Source: Halichondria panicea (lineage: Eukaryota; Porifera; Demospongiae; Suberitida; Halichondriidae). From it: a DNA stretch of 64,000 bases. Each line of letters begins with the position of its first letter. Within the stretch, counting starts at the first letter, position 1. The position numbers and the translations under genes are program-made. The stretch is taken from contig NC_087380.1 of the NCBI RefSeq assembly GCF_963675165.1, forward strand, positions 2,471,803 to 2,535,802. Direction: 5' to 3'. Positions 1 through 11,200 of this stretch are shown one piece after another. Below the pieces are notes generated by a model. The model ran no database searches and was not told the origin of the DNA. It worked only from the letters and a program-made list of their open reading frames with translations.

Positions 1-818
1 CTTCGTAATAAGAGATTTTGTGCTGAGGGTCTGGTCTTTTAACTCCCCCTCCTCAAACTTGTCCATGATATAGTGGACACCAGCTTCCAAACATCACTCT
101 TAAACGAGGCCTGATTGAAGACATTGTCCATAGTGCACCTTCCCATGTCCTAAAACAATTAATTGAGCGGTCAGTGCATGTAATCGGCCATTGCAATACA
201 AATCTTACCTGTGGTAGTATGCAACGCTTGCATGTGTCCCTCCACTCTGTGTGCGACTTGGTTTCTGAGGTTTCCCCGCTGGACTCCGTACCAGCCAATG
301 CAAAGAGTTTGAAACGGCATGCTTCAACATAGTCATTGCAAGTATAATATTATAGTTTGTATAGCGCATAAAATAACTCACATAGTCTCTGTGCGTCATT
401 TTGTACCCAAAATGCCCGTTGACGTTGTGCCGTGAAGCTAAACGGAGGGATTCATCATCTGTGAGCCCAATATAGACTCTCTGAAGAGCCATGTTTTCTG
501 GATTCTTTAAAGATATCTCTTTTCTTGCCAGAGCTGAGTGCTGCCCTCCCAATACCTCGTACCTGTAGCCATCTTTCCTTTTTGTGTCGAAGGCTTCTTT
601 TGAGGGAACAGATACACATAGTGCTGCAATGGGTGGTACACCAGGAGCTGAAGGGAACCTTCAAACCTTGCTGCCAGAGCCTTAACAAACGATGTGTCTA
701 CTGGTCTAACACATCGTTTGGCCTCATGTGGTTTTACTAGGGTGTTGAGAAGCAGATCAAATGTACCTGCGGTGTACAAATATAAATAATTATAGTGTAA
801 ATTTTATACAATCATGCT

Positions 819-993
819 ACAGTGGAACCTTTGTTAACAACCACCTCCGAATAAAGGCCAGCTGCTATATAACGGCCAGACACCCAGGTCCCCAATAAAC
901 AGTTTGTGTACAAAAACAACCTCTCAACAAAGGCCACCTCTGTATAAAGGCCAAAACATTGTTCCCCAAAGGTGTCCGTTATAGTTCCACTGT
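819..993. mobile_element. Short TIR element with TA target site
   Basis: Begins CAGTGGAACC and ends GTTCCACTG, flanked by TA on both sides, 173 bp inside. Size, TIR and TA duplication fit a Tc1/mariner-type MITE. A diverged partial copy lies at about 35290-35415 in an intron of the death-domain gene (shared blocks such as GTTCCCCAAA). Confidence 0.7.
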
Positions 994-1157
994 ACATTTT
1001 TTAAGATTGTGTGAATAGTATTTATATATACCTTGTCGCTTGATGAAGATGGCATCATCAAGGGGATCGCGGTGTTTAAATACCTTCGCAGTTGGTGGAG
1101 TTAGGTTTTCCCTGGAACTGGACGCATCACTATCAAGTGAAAACTCCTGGTCATCAC

Positions 1158-1235
1158 TAGCCTCGGTCCCAGGCCGATTTTTTTTAAAGCGACCTAGCAT
1201 TCAATTGGAGACGGATCGGCCTGGGGTCGAGGCTA
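1158..1235. mobile_element. TAGCCTCG-family MITE in an exon
   Basis: 78 bp, ends TAGCCTCGGTCCC and GGGGTCGAGGCTA, flanked by a perfect 9-bp duplication GGTCATCAC (1149-1157 and 1236-1244). Removing it and one duplication rejoins a minus-strand open exon. Confidence 0.85.
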
Positions 1236-1731
1236 GGTCATCACATGCACTAAACTGTTTTGGTCATAGGTAGATTTTGGCACATGAAACCCTCTTTCCA
1301 CGTTGAACTGCAGAAATAATTATCATTAGTCACAACGTCAAGTTTAATGATCGACTGGCTCAATATTTATTATAGAGCAAAACCTTCACATAATTATATA
1401 TACCTCTGTGAATGTATTCCATGCCTTTATGAAATCCAGGGACTTGTTATTAGGCGCCAACAGCTTAAACTCGTGGTTGAAATTGCTCTGGTTCCATTTA
1501 AGAAGAAGGCAATTGAGTACGATATAACTCCCATTCTTGAATTGCACCTATAGTATGACATTCAGTGTACAGCCAAATACAATTCTACCTGAATAGCATG
1601 CTCTAGAAACCCTTGAGTTGTGGCTTCCGCACAATTTTTCTGATTTGTTGGGGTTGAAACATGTGAAATTGCTCCAAGAGGCTTTCCTGACTTGTTTAAC
1701 AGCTCAGCTTTGTTTCTCACAACTGCATGTT

Positions 1732-1950
1732 CCACAGAGAAGGAGCTTCCACATGAGCAATTGGAGGGAGTACGATTTGGTTTCCAGCCATATCTCAGGG
1801 CCAAAGCGTCGTGAACGCACCTTTGTGTATAGAGGGAATCCAAATTCTTCAATGGGTAGTGCGGTTAGCCAGTTTGAAGCTCCTCTTTCCGAAGCGAGTG
1901 TCGTTGCTCTTTTCTGCTGAGTTAGGGTCTGTTTCAGGTTGTTTGCCTGC
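1732..1950 (-). mobile_element. Retroelement fragment (RT C-terminal region)
   Basis: Minus-strand translation gives ERGASNWLTALPIEEFGF, then after a frame change HDALALRYGWKP and CSCGSSFSVEHA. This is the conserved segment after the reverse transcriptase domain in a retroelement family I remember as common in sponge and other invertebrate genomes. The expected continuation after SFSVEHA is missing, so this is a short degenerate fragment abutting an exon of the ParB-like pseudogene. Confidence 0.65.
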
Positions 1951-2344
1951 AGTTCCGAGCATGAGCGTCTTATTTTCCGGTTTTCTGACTTTGCAGTTAG
2001 TTGAGTGGATATTATGTTGTAAGAGTAAGATGACGTGTTAGTCTACTTAAAATAGCTTTCTTTAGTGGGGCTGAGATATTTAAGGATGCCATATACTAAG
2101 TACATGTACTAGGTCGCTTCAGTGTCCTTGGTAGCTCCTCCCATAATTATGCTTCACCGACAGCTAGCTGCAATGCCCTAGCCCTACCGTAGTAGATATA
2201 CGTAGTATTCTATGCCTTTGAGCTCTAGCTTGATTTATCCGAGGCTTTGTTGTAATTCACTTTTGCTGTTACAAGAGGAACAACCTGCATTGCAGAAATG
2301 CCCGGAGGTACTAGAGTACACAAGTACACAAGATGGGGCAAGAC

Positions 2345-2402
2345 TAGCCTCGATTCAAGGCCGATTAAAATACGTATTTTAATCGGCCTTGAATCGAGGC
2401 TA
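2345..2402. mobile_element. TAGCCTCG-family palindromic MITE
   Basis: Near-perfect 58-bp palindrome (ATTAAAATACGTATTTTAAT core), flanked by the perfect 9-bp duplication GGGCAAGAC (2336-2344 and 2403-2411). Confidence 0.9.
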
Positions 2403-2788
2403 GGGCAAGACTAGACGTCGCCGTGAGCGGATTCTGAGGAGGTAGACATGAAAGAACCTTCTGTGACGTGAGAGTGTTCAACCCACATGCTCGCTCAAAC
2501 ACAGTAACACTAATCTCACCGCTTGCTATCGAAAACACGAAAGACTGAAGAAGAACGCCTACAAACAAAGAGTTAGAGCATGCCTCGTTCACACCCCTGG
2601 TTTTCTCGGCAACAGGTGGACTCGGAACTGCATGAGGCAATTACTTTTTATAAGCACCTAACCTGTCTCCTGGATTCCAAGAGAGACGATCCTTATAATA
2701 GAACCATATCCTGGCTGAGATGTCGCCTCACCTTCTCCTTGTTGAGATCCTCAATTCGCTGCATCAGGGGAGCACGCTCGCATCCGGG

Positions 2789-4230
2789 TAGCCTCGATCC
2801 CAGGCCGAGTTTTCGCTTTTATAACGGTTAGGCGAACAACTGGGCCTGGTACTAGTTGTCTGCGCATGCGTCAATCGTTCGTCAGATTCTGACGAATGGA
2901 TATTCTCGTTCACTTTCGTGACATTTATATTCGTGTACTATCGTGTACTAGAAGTCAGTTCCCGTTTTATCATTATTGGAATCGATTGGAATGGCTCTTA
3001 GCTGAAGCTTCTCTCTTCTCTGAAGCTTATGCTGAAGACTGAACAACAAGGGAAGAGGTATAAAGCTTTGTCAAGCTTGTTAAGGTCAGATATTTTTGTG
3101 TGGGCCCTATGGCCGGCTATGCTATCAAGTCTTGTTCATGTTTGGCAAGAATGTAGGTAGACTATAGTTTCATCATTAATATGGTGGATCAACTGAAGAG
3201 TGTGAGCTAGAGAACTTGGTGCTGCCATCATCAGCTCGTCGACAATGACACTATAACCGAGAAATTTAATATGTATAGATCTACACGTATTTAAAATGTC
3301 TACTTCTCTGTACAGGAGCAATGGCTAATATCCAGCTATCCCAACAGTGCTCCTCTTGGCTATACTAACGGACGAGACTGGACAGTTTGAGGTAAGGGTT
3401 TAACCGTCTTTGGTTTCTTTTAATATTGTCCTATACTCACAGACACAGGACTGGAGTATGACCTGCTCATTCGAGCGTTGCTGGGTAGCTCAGAGACATC
3501 AAGAGAATCTACGTTTTCTCAAGCAATGAGTTACGAGTTGGGGCCTAGAATCAGAGAAGTCCAGCAGCCTGCTAAATCTTTTTGAAACGTAATTTGAAGG
3601 CATTCAATCATCCTGGAGTTGCCCTGGGTCACTGTAATTGTGCTGCAGCACAACTGGCAACTCCCCAGGCCTTTGTGAAGCAGCTTCCTATGTGCATCTT
3701 TTGTGTACTCACTCTGTGCATTTTCTGTGTACAAATTTCAATTATTGATTTATTAAATATTTTTGCCGACCACAAATATACAATGAAAATTTGACGCATG
3801 TGCAGACAACTAGTACCAGGCCCAGTTGTTCGCCTAACCGTTATAAAAGCGAAAACTCGGCCTGGGATCGAGGCTAGCAATGAGTTACGAGTTGGGGCCT
3901 AGAATCAGAGAAGTCCAGCAGCCTGCTAAATCTTTTTGAAACGTAATTTGAAGGCATTCAATCATCCTGAAGTTGCCCTGGGTCACTGTAATTGTGCTGC
4001 AGCACAACTGGCAACTCCCCAGGTCTTTGTGAAGCAGCTCCCTATGTGCATCTTTTGTGTACTCACTCTGTGCATTTTCTGTGTACAAATTTCAATTATT
4101 GATTTATTAAATATTTTTGCCGACCACAAATATACAATGAAAATTTGACGCATGCGCAGACAGCTAGTACCAGGCCCAGTTGTTCGCCTAACCGTTATAA
4201 AAGCGAAAACTCGGCCTGGGATCGAGGCTA
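2789..4230. mobile_element. 1.44-kb Mutator-like non-autonomous transposon
   Basis: 86-bp terminal inverted repeats (2789-2874 and 4145-4230) differ at about one base. The outermost bases are TAGCCTCGATCCC and its complement. A perfect 9-bp duplication GCATCCGGG flanks it (2780-2788 and 4231-4239). The right end is a 354-bp tandem duplication (3523-3876 and 3877-4230), so the right TIR is present twice. No transposase reading frame is visible. Long TIRs plus a 9-bp duplication fit a Mutator-like (MULE) element. It splits a minus-strand exon of the ParB-like pseudogene. Confidence 0.88.
3523..4230. repeat. 354-bp tandem duplication, two copies
   Basis: Unit 1 is 3523-3876 and unit 2 is 3877-4230, differing at only a few bases. 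Each ends with the same transposon terminus. Short reading frames in both units are copies of each other and are not considered genes. Confidence 0.95.
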
Positions 4231-4590
4231 GCATCCGGGATGCTTCGTAAGATCTCTTGCAGACCTAATGAGTGCCGAATATGTGGCCTCATCGGCTGTA
4301 ACTAACTGGAACCTCACAATTTATTTTTTGTACACGTATTGAACTGCACTTGTGTTTATCTTACTATGAAAAAAAAATTATGGGAGGAGCTCAATCATGC
4401 AGCTGTGTGCGCGCATGCGCGCACGCAGCTGCACGTATTTTGCAAGACAGAAATTCTGCATGGTTCTACAGCTATAATATAATTGAGAAGACTATACTGA
4501 ACCATGAGCTATAATTACTCAAGTTTGTCTCTGCATAATGGCACGAATACATCAATGATTTATTTTCACCTGCATTAAGTTGCACTACAG

Positions 4591-4916
4591 CAGATCTACC
4601 TCCCTCATTTGTTTCAGGAGGCTCAACCCCGCTTTTCCATTTTGAGTCTGAGCCTTGGATTGGCAGACTGGAAGGTGTTACCAACACAATGGTGAATGTC
4701 GTCTGGCTGGAAGGGTCTTACACAAAGAAATGGAAAGAAGCAAAAGTGCAAGACCCCATTAACAGGCGAAAGAAGATAGACTGGAAAGACACAGTTCCGA
4801 AAAGCTCCATCATTTTATTTGATTTTGAGCTCATGTCTGCAGGGAATCTAAGGAAGGCCACAATAGAGCATCTCAAAAAAGCTTATGATGAAAGGAGAGA
4901 GGAAAGAGCCAATTAA
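4591..4916 (+). CDS. Terminal exon of an unknown gene
   Basis: Acceptor CTACAG at 4585-4590 (or CAG to 4593) is followed by an open frame to TAA at 4914-4916, about 107 codons. It reads ...FHFESEPWIGRLEGV, then VNVVWLEGSYTKKWKEA, then SSIILFDFELMSAG and a basic, charged end. The look is of a small beta-barrel (tudor/chromo-like) followed by a helix, but I do not recognise the family. No upstream exons were found, so this could be a pseudogene remnant. Confidence 0.4.
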
Positions 4917-5480
4917 ATGAACTAACTCAAGTTCCATACATCATGGTTGAAACACATTATAATATTATTGTTGCATGTAGCATTGAAGATCTATTGCATT
5001 GTCTTGTTTTATCTGTTAGTGACACGAGGTCCATCGAAATTGTTGTTTCTAAAAGGAGAGTCGCTAACAGAATGAGTACATTTCTTGATAGCATAGAGCA
5101 GAATCTTGGAAATACAGTCATGCATTCTCATATACAAACTATAATCGGAACTTTTAGGACGCACTGTGTTAACACCACTTAAATGCCAAAGTAGGAATCC
5201 CAAACGATGAAAGTTTGTTTAAATATGAAAAGCATCAAAGTGCAATTAAAATTGAGTGCATGTAGCATCAAATCTACACAGGTCCTCCCCCTGTTTACTT
5301 ATCGCTTTTCTCCGCTTGTCTACTTTCCCGGAAATCCTCCTATCCTCTGTAGAAGAGGGGAAGAATAGTTCCCTCGTCTGTCATTGTTTTGGTAGGTAAT
5401 TATTTATTGTTTCAGTTTCAGTTCTCTGTTTTTAGTTCGTTGAGTAGGATAATTCATTCCATACTGACCTGGCCGCTTGT
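4917..5480. other. Intergenic, no gene seen
   Basis: A 79-codon frame at 4943-5182 has no recognisable domain, no splice context and no good codon pattern. I see nothing else supported here. Confidence 0.4.
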
Positions 5481-5489
5481 TACTCACAG

Positions 5490-5995
5490 CTGGATTCAGG
5501 AGTGGAGGGTGGTCTAGGAGAGTGGCATTATCCAAACGGGACAGTCGTAGTGACAGATAAACTACGGGATGATTTGCATACAACTATAGGGAACAGAAGA
5601 CGATCAGTTTGAATCACAAGAATGCTACCAATGTTCCAGGTGGTGTGTACTGTTGCGTTGTCCCTACTACTCAAGGAAATTAGGTAACTAATCATTTATT
5701 ATTTCTATTTTCCATCACCAAGGAGCCACTAAACCTCCAAGCATTCAGCAGATAGTACTGGGGCATCTGCAGGAGGAATAGTCGCTGTATTTGTTGCTGT
5801 AACAACTGTGCTTATACTTATCAAAGATACCAGCAATGCGAATCAATTTCTCCTCGAGCCATCGATGATTCTAATTACGCAGAGATTTCCCCACTGGCCG
5901 TTGTCAAGACCATATGTCAAACACAATGCCAGCGTTAAACCCCAGGAAACAGACGTTAATAAGAGGAGCAGTGACCAGTGAGCAATACATACAAG
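5490..5995 (+). pseudogene. Relic of an Ig-like single-pass receptor
   Basis: About 5510-5690 encodes EWHYPNGTVVV and, across a stop and frame change, a segment ending GVYCCVVPTT, the F-strand Cys pattern of sponge Ig-like receptor domains. A following piece (5763-5830) reads ASAGGIVAVFVAVTTVLILI, a clear membrane segment, and then, in another frame, a tail with SNYAEISPLAVV that looks like an SH2-binding cytoplasmic motif. Stops and frame changes between the parts make it non-functional. Confidence 0.5.
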
Positions 5996-6616
5996 TAATT
6001 ACAATACGGTGACAGAATGTACTTTTTTAGCTGCTCACCCCCCAATAAAATGTGTGTCAGTGTGTTGATGTGTTCATATAGGATATAGTTTTTGTACCCA
6101 AGATCAAGTGTTGTGTGACGGTAAAGATCATTAACTTAGATAGCTTATTATTATACAAGTGCTGTTTTGTGGCAAAAATGGGGAGAAGAAGTAGGGTTGC
6201 CAACCGTTGGCTAAGCTGCTCAAACACACCAAAAAAAGTAACAGGATGGAGTGTTGGTATTGGTTTATTAACTTTATGATTATTGGCATGGTTCGAGTGA
6301 CGTCCAGCACTACTTCTCCTTCAGTTGTAGCAGCTTTATAGGTACAATCCTTTGAATGTTTTATGAGAGGTTCTAGAGAGAAAGACTGCATGAGAAGAGT
6401 ACATATAGTTGCTAGTGCATGTAAGTTGAAATTGCTTAATTACCTTGTTATTATTATTATTGTAGAGTTAGTGTTCATACACACATAATTATGTGTAGCT
6501 TGATTGATTTGTCATACTAAATAAAATAAAAGATTCTAAAAATCCCCCCCAACTGCAGTATTTTTAGGACCGACGTTGCCAAGATCAAAGGTCCCAGATG
6601 TACGTACATTGGTGCC

Positions 6617-6646
6617 TAGCCTCGAATCGGCCTGGAATTGAGGCTA
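6617..6646. mobile_element. TAGCCTCG-family minimal MITE (30 bp)
   Basis: Only TAGCCTCGAATCGG / CCTGGAATTGAGGCTA remain, flanked by ATTGGTGCC and ATTGATGCC, a 9-bp duplication with one mismatch. It is the shortest copy in the window. Confidence 0.7.
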
Positions 6647-7864
6647 ATTGATGCCATGCCCGGCTGTGTATAACACACTACGGCGCAAAGGTACAAGTGG
6701 ATCGAACAATACCATGCAGTGACTGGTATTGTTTGATCCTTTATTATCTTCGCTTGCGGTACCAGCTCAATTAATTGTACAAACTGACAAGCATGGCTGC
6801 ATGGTACACATCATGAGGCCAAGGAGCTAGTAGAACAATCGCTCTATTGTGCTGGTGGCAGCTATACATTACCTGGAACCATAATTATAGGCATAGCAGT
6901 ACAGAAACCTACACAAAAAGGTCAGTGTACATAAGGTAATTGGTTTACTCAAACCAAGTGGTCAGTGCACAGATGGTAGTTGGTGTACTCGTATAGGTGT
7001 AGGGAAGCCATGTACGGTGCATGATATCAGAAGTATTGCTGTACTAAGAACTGTGTGCTCATATAAATTTCCTATGATAATTTAACCAAGTGGCACAGAT
7101 GGTAGACACATAAATTGGTTTTCCCAGTAAGGCCAGTATACATAATAGGTGAGAAGCCATGCACATGCAGTGGTGTCAGGAGTGTTGCTGTATGTACCAT
7201 GAACAATGAAATGTGTGCTCATTGTTCTATAGTGTTGCATTCATATGGAAATATCGGTGACCTACTTATGAAGTCACCTTCTTACTAAGAAGTCAAATAG
7301 CCAAAGGTTGAATGGTATATAGAGATTTCTTTCAAAAGTCAACAGAGATCATGCATGCATGCATGATATAGTGCTGATGTTATGAGTTGTGAGCTGTGTT
7401 GATATACTGGCAGTACTGAGCTTAATGCACATGCACTTGCCATCAATGAGTGTTCAACTTCTTACTGCTGGGCATACATAATTATAGTCACCATCTGCAT
7501 GTGTTCAATATGTACCTAATTAACATTTATTAGAACCTTATTAGCATTATTATACATTATGTAATACTTACTACTACCTTAACCATGATTTGATGTTGAT
7601 TTTGATATCATACTCTTTTCTCATTGTTAATGCTCCACGTATTTAAGGTTTTGTTCACCTTTTTTGCCTCACTTCGCTTTACCTTCACTTTACCTGTATT
7701 GTCAGTTGGTTTTGCTAAGAATTTGGTTAAGCTACACTGTGAAGTCAATTTGCTAGTTGTTGTTGCCTATAGCTAGGAGCCTGCCTCTAGCTAATTTGTC
7801 TAGCCTGTTTAGAATCGCTCTACACCAAGATAAGGGAATCAATCACCATATTGCAGTACTCCTT

Positions 7865-7896
7865 TAGCCTCGGTTCCTGCATGGGAATCGAGGCTA
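7865..7896. mobile_element. TAGCCTCG-family minimal MITE
   Basis: TAGCCTCGGTTCC and GGGAATCGAGGCTA face each other with almost no spacer. No target duplication is recognisable. Confidence 0.6.
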
Positions 7897-8229
7897 AGTT
7901 ATTACACATGTACATGCACTTATAGTGGTCAGTGGCATAATTATGGTATTTGGTTATCTCGGAGGTGGGAAGCCATGCAAGGAGTGTTGGAGCAATGAAC
8001 CATGTGATCATTTTCATATGTAGATCTAGGTTTGCGTTCATACAAGGACATTTTTGTTAATTGTAGCTTCCACTATATGAAGTCACTATAGGAAGCCACA
8101 TAGCAAGGGGTGACCAGAAAGTCAGATCATCTCCTGACTGAGATAACCCTATATATAGACTCTTACTAGTGCATATATTTATGAGTCAGTGAGCTCTGCT
8201 ATATTGGGCTAGCAAGTACTGCATGTGCA

Positions 8230-11200
8230 ATGATGGCTCTAGAAAAAGGACAAACTGTTATCTCCAGTTTGATTCTGATACTTTTTGTTGTAGTGGGATG
8301 TCAGATTTATGTTGTATTTGACACCAAAAGTGAGCTAGCAAGTACCAAAAGTGAGCTAGTAAACACCAAGCTTCAAGTTAGCCTACAAAACAAGAGACTT
8401 GTAACTATCGAGCATGGCAAGATAAACAATGGTAATATTCTCAAAAGGAGAGCTCGGCAAGCTGATAGGAATGATGACAAATTTGAAGAGGCTGTGTTAG
8501 CCCTGTCTGAAAATGACAAGGAAGCTGCTTCAATTTTGCGAGGTGCTGTAAAAGAGGTTGTTCTCAATGAAATTCACAATTGCAGTCGAGTTAGCAATGT
8601 CATCGACAGCTGTAAAATTATTTCCAAAGTTACTGGACCGAAGGGCAGCAGAGGACAACGTGGATACGCGGGTCGAAGAGGACTCATAGGCCGCAGTGGC
8701 CTTCGTGGTGCATCTGGCAGTGACGGTATAGATGGACCTCCTGGCTCTCCCGGAGGACCTGGGACACCTGGAAGGGGCGGCCCTAAAGGAGATCCAGGAT
8801 TCGCTGGACCCCCTGGAGGTTCAGGACCATCTGGACCATCTGGACCACCTGGACTCACTGGTGAATCCGGACCTGTGGGACCTAGTGGACCACGTGGTGC
8901 TAGGGGAATTACTGGTGATGGAGGACCTCCTGGAATTCCTGGACCTTTAGGACCTCCTGGAGTTCCTGGGCAAACTGTGGTGTTTGAGCCTGGAAATGAG
9001 TTTCCAACAATAATTTCTGGACCTCCAGGAGCGACTGGACCCGCAGGACCTCGCGGAATGAAAGGTGAAGACGGGTTTGACGGACAAGATGGAGCGCCAG
9101 GGGAACCAGGACCAGCAGGACCAGTAGGATCACGTGGAATGAGAGGTGCAGATGGGTTCCAGGGCCACCAGGACCAGTAGGACCTCGCGGAATGAAAGGT
9201 GGAGATGGCGGCCCTAAAGGAGATCCTGGATCAACCGGACAACAAGGACCTGCAGGTAGGCAGGGATTGGTAGATTATACTAGCATAATTTTGAGCATAA
9301 TAGAGGTTGTTGAAGATTACATGCTATATAGTTAGCCTCTGTTCCAGGCCGATTTTTCTTCCGTTATACTGATGACAGAAAAAAACCTTCTAGGAATTTT
9401 GAATCGAGGAGTACTGGTGGAATATCTCCTTTGCATGGCATGATTTGAATCATAGTTTGGTGCTGCGTGCTTGTATATGACATCACAATGGGATGTGGTC
9501 TATGTTGTGGTCATTCTTTACACTTGAATAATGTGATAATTATGTCTTCTCGAGTAAAATAATAAGCAGTGGCTTGAGCTATCTACTACCTGCAGGACCT
9601 CGCGGAATGAAAGGTGAAGATGGGTTGAACGGACCACCCGGGGCATCAGGACCAGTGGGGCCTACTGGAATGAAAGGTGGAGATGGCGGAGTGCCTGGCC
9701 CTAAAGGAGATCCTGGTTCAACCGGACCACAAGGACCTCCTGGATTCATAGAAACTGATGATGGTCAAATAGTTGCTGGACCACCTGGCCTACCCGGATC
9801 TCCAGGAACACCCGGACAGAAAGGAGACCCTGGGAATAGCGGACCCCCTGGAACACCAGGAGATATAGGATTCACTGGACTATCTGGACCATCTGGACCA
9901 CCTGGACTCACTGGCATTCCTGGAGTTTCCGGACCTGTGGGACCTAGTGGACAACCTGGTGCTAGGGGTTCTAGTGGACAACGTGGTGCTAGGGGAATTA
10001 TTGGTGACCCTGGACCTTCTGGACCTCCTGGAGTTCCTGGAGAAACGGTGGTGTTTGAACCTGGAAATGAGTTTCCAACAATAATTTCTGGACCTCCAGG
10101 AGCGGCTGGACCTGCAGGACCTCGCGGAATGAAAGGTGAAGATGGGTTCAACGGACCACCAGGGGCAACAGGACCAGCAGGACCTCGTGGAATGAGAGGT
10201 GGAGATGGCGGCCCTAAAGGAGATCCTGGATCAACCGGACAACGAGGACCTGCAGGTATAAACTCGGGTTGGTAGAGTACTTGAATTTTCTGAAAAAAAG
10301 AAAGTCAGTATTTGAGTCAGTAGTAAGCACTTGTATGACTATACTAAGTATTTTTTCATTGATTGGTGGATCCTTAATTGGCATGGTATATGATTCCAGT
10401 CATAGTTAGATGTTGCTGGTATGACATCACATGCAATGGGATGTGGTCTATATGTTGTGCTCGTTATTTACACTGAGGGAAGAAAATACTAACCCCTATA
10501 CCTGCAGGACCTCGTGGAATGAAAGGTGAAGACGGGTTTGACGGACAAGATGGATTATCTGGACCACCAGGGGCACCAGGACCAGTAGGGCCTGCTGGAA
10601 TGAAAGGTGCAGATGGCGGAGTTCCTGGTCCTAAAGGAGATCCTGGATCAACCGGAGCACCAGGACCCCCGGGATTCATAGAAACCGATGGTGGTCAAAT
10701 AGTTGCTGGACCACCTGGCAATCCCGGACCTCAAGGAATATCTGGACAGAAGGGAGACCCTGGGAATAGCGGACCCCCCGGAACACCGGGAGAAATAGGT
10801 GATACAGGATCTCCTGGACCTTCTGGACCATCTGGACCATCTGGACCACCTGGACTCACTGGCGAACGTGGAGATTCCGGACCCGTGGGACCTAGTGGAC
10901 AACCTGGTGCTAGGGGTCCTAGTGGACAACGTGGTGCTAGGGGAATTATTGGTGACCCTGGACCATTAGGACCTCCTGGAGTTCCTGGAGAAACTGTGGT
11001 GTTTGAGCCTGGAAATGAGTTTCCGACAATAATCTCTGGACCTCCAGGAGCGGCTGGACCTGCAGGACCTCCCGGAATAAAAGGTGCAGACGGATTTAAT
11101 GGACAAAATGGATTATCTGGAGCGCCAGGGGCACCAGGACCAGTAGGATCTCGTGGAATGAAAGGTGCAGGTGGGTTCCCAGGGGGACCAGGACCAGTAG

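Larger units (their letters stand above)
1..4295 (-). pseudogene. Decayed ParB/sulfiredoxin-like domain gene, 3' part
   Basis: Minus-strand exons with good splice sites and matching phases can be read: 4240-4295 plus 2732-2788 (one exon split by a transposon), about 1591-1731, about 1390-1480 (ends FIKAWNTFTE), 1032-1254 (also split), 382-766, 209-278, and a piece near 1-145 containing MDNVFNQASFKSDVWKL. Exon 382-766 contains RYEVLGGQHSALARKE followed by YIGLTDDESLRLASRHN, which resembles the ParB/Srx signature (YEVIxGxHRxxAxxEL); the assignment is from memory of that motif, not a search. The exon needs a frame change near 652-662 (after AARFE) to stay open. Two transposon insertions plus the frameshift suggest it is dead. 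The 3' end may continue left of the window. No function is proposed. Confidence 0.5.
5996..8229. other. Intergenic with diverged repeats, upstream of collagen gene
   Basis: No gene is supported. Diverged direct repeats occur at about 6900-7040, 7090-7260 and 7925-8060 (shared words: GTCAGTGTAC/GTGCACAGATGGTA, GAAGCCATG, GTGTTGCTGTA, TGTGTGCTCAT). Two TAGCCTCG-family MITEs are inside (6617-6646, 7865-7896). CTATATATAG at 8149-8158, 70-80 bp before the collagen start codon, is a plausible TATA element. Confidence 0.5.

Noticed and set aside
2345-2402. Palindromes such as this considered as terminators or regulatory hairpins
   Set aside because: The 9-bp target duplications and the many dispersed copies show they are transposable elements; rho-independent terminators do not apply to this eukaryotic DNA.
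3582-4234. Repeated 67-83 aa frames on both strands
   Set aside because: They are the two copies of the transposon's 354-bp duplication; no domain or splice context.
8574-8858. Pro/Gly-rich minus-strand frames opposite the collagen exons
   Set aside because: Mirror images of Gly-Pro-X coding on the plus strand (also 9765-10151 and 10731-11288).
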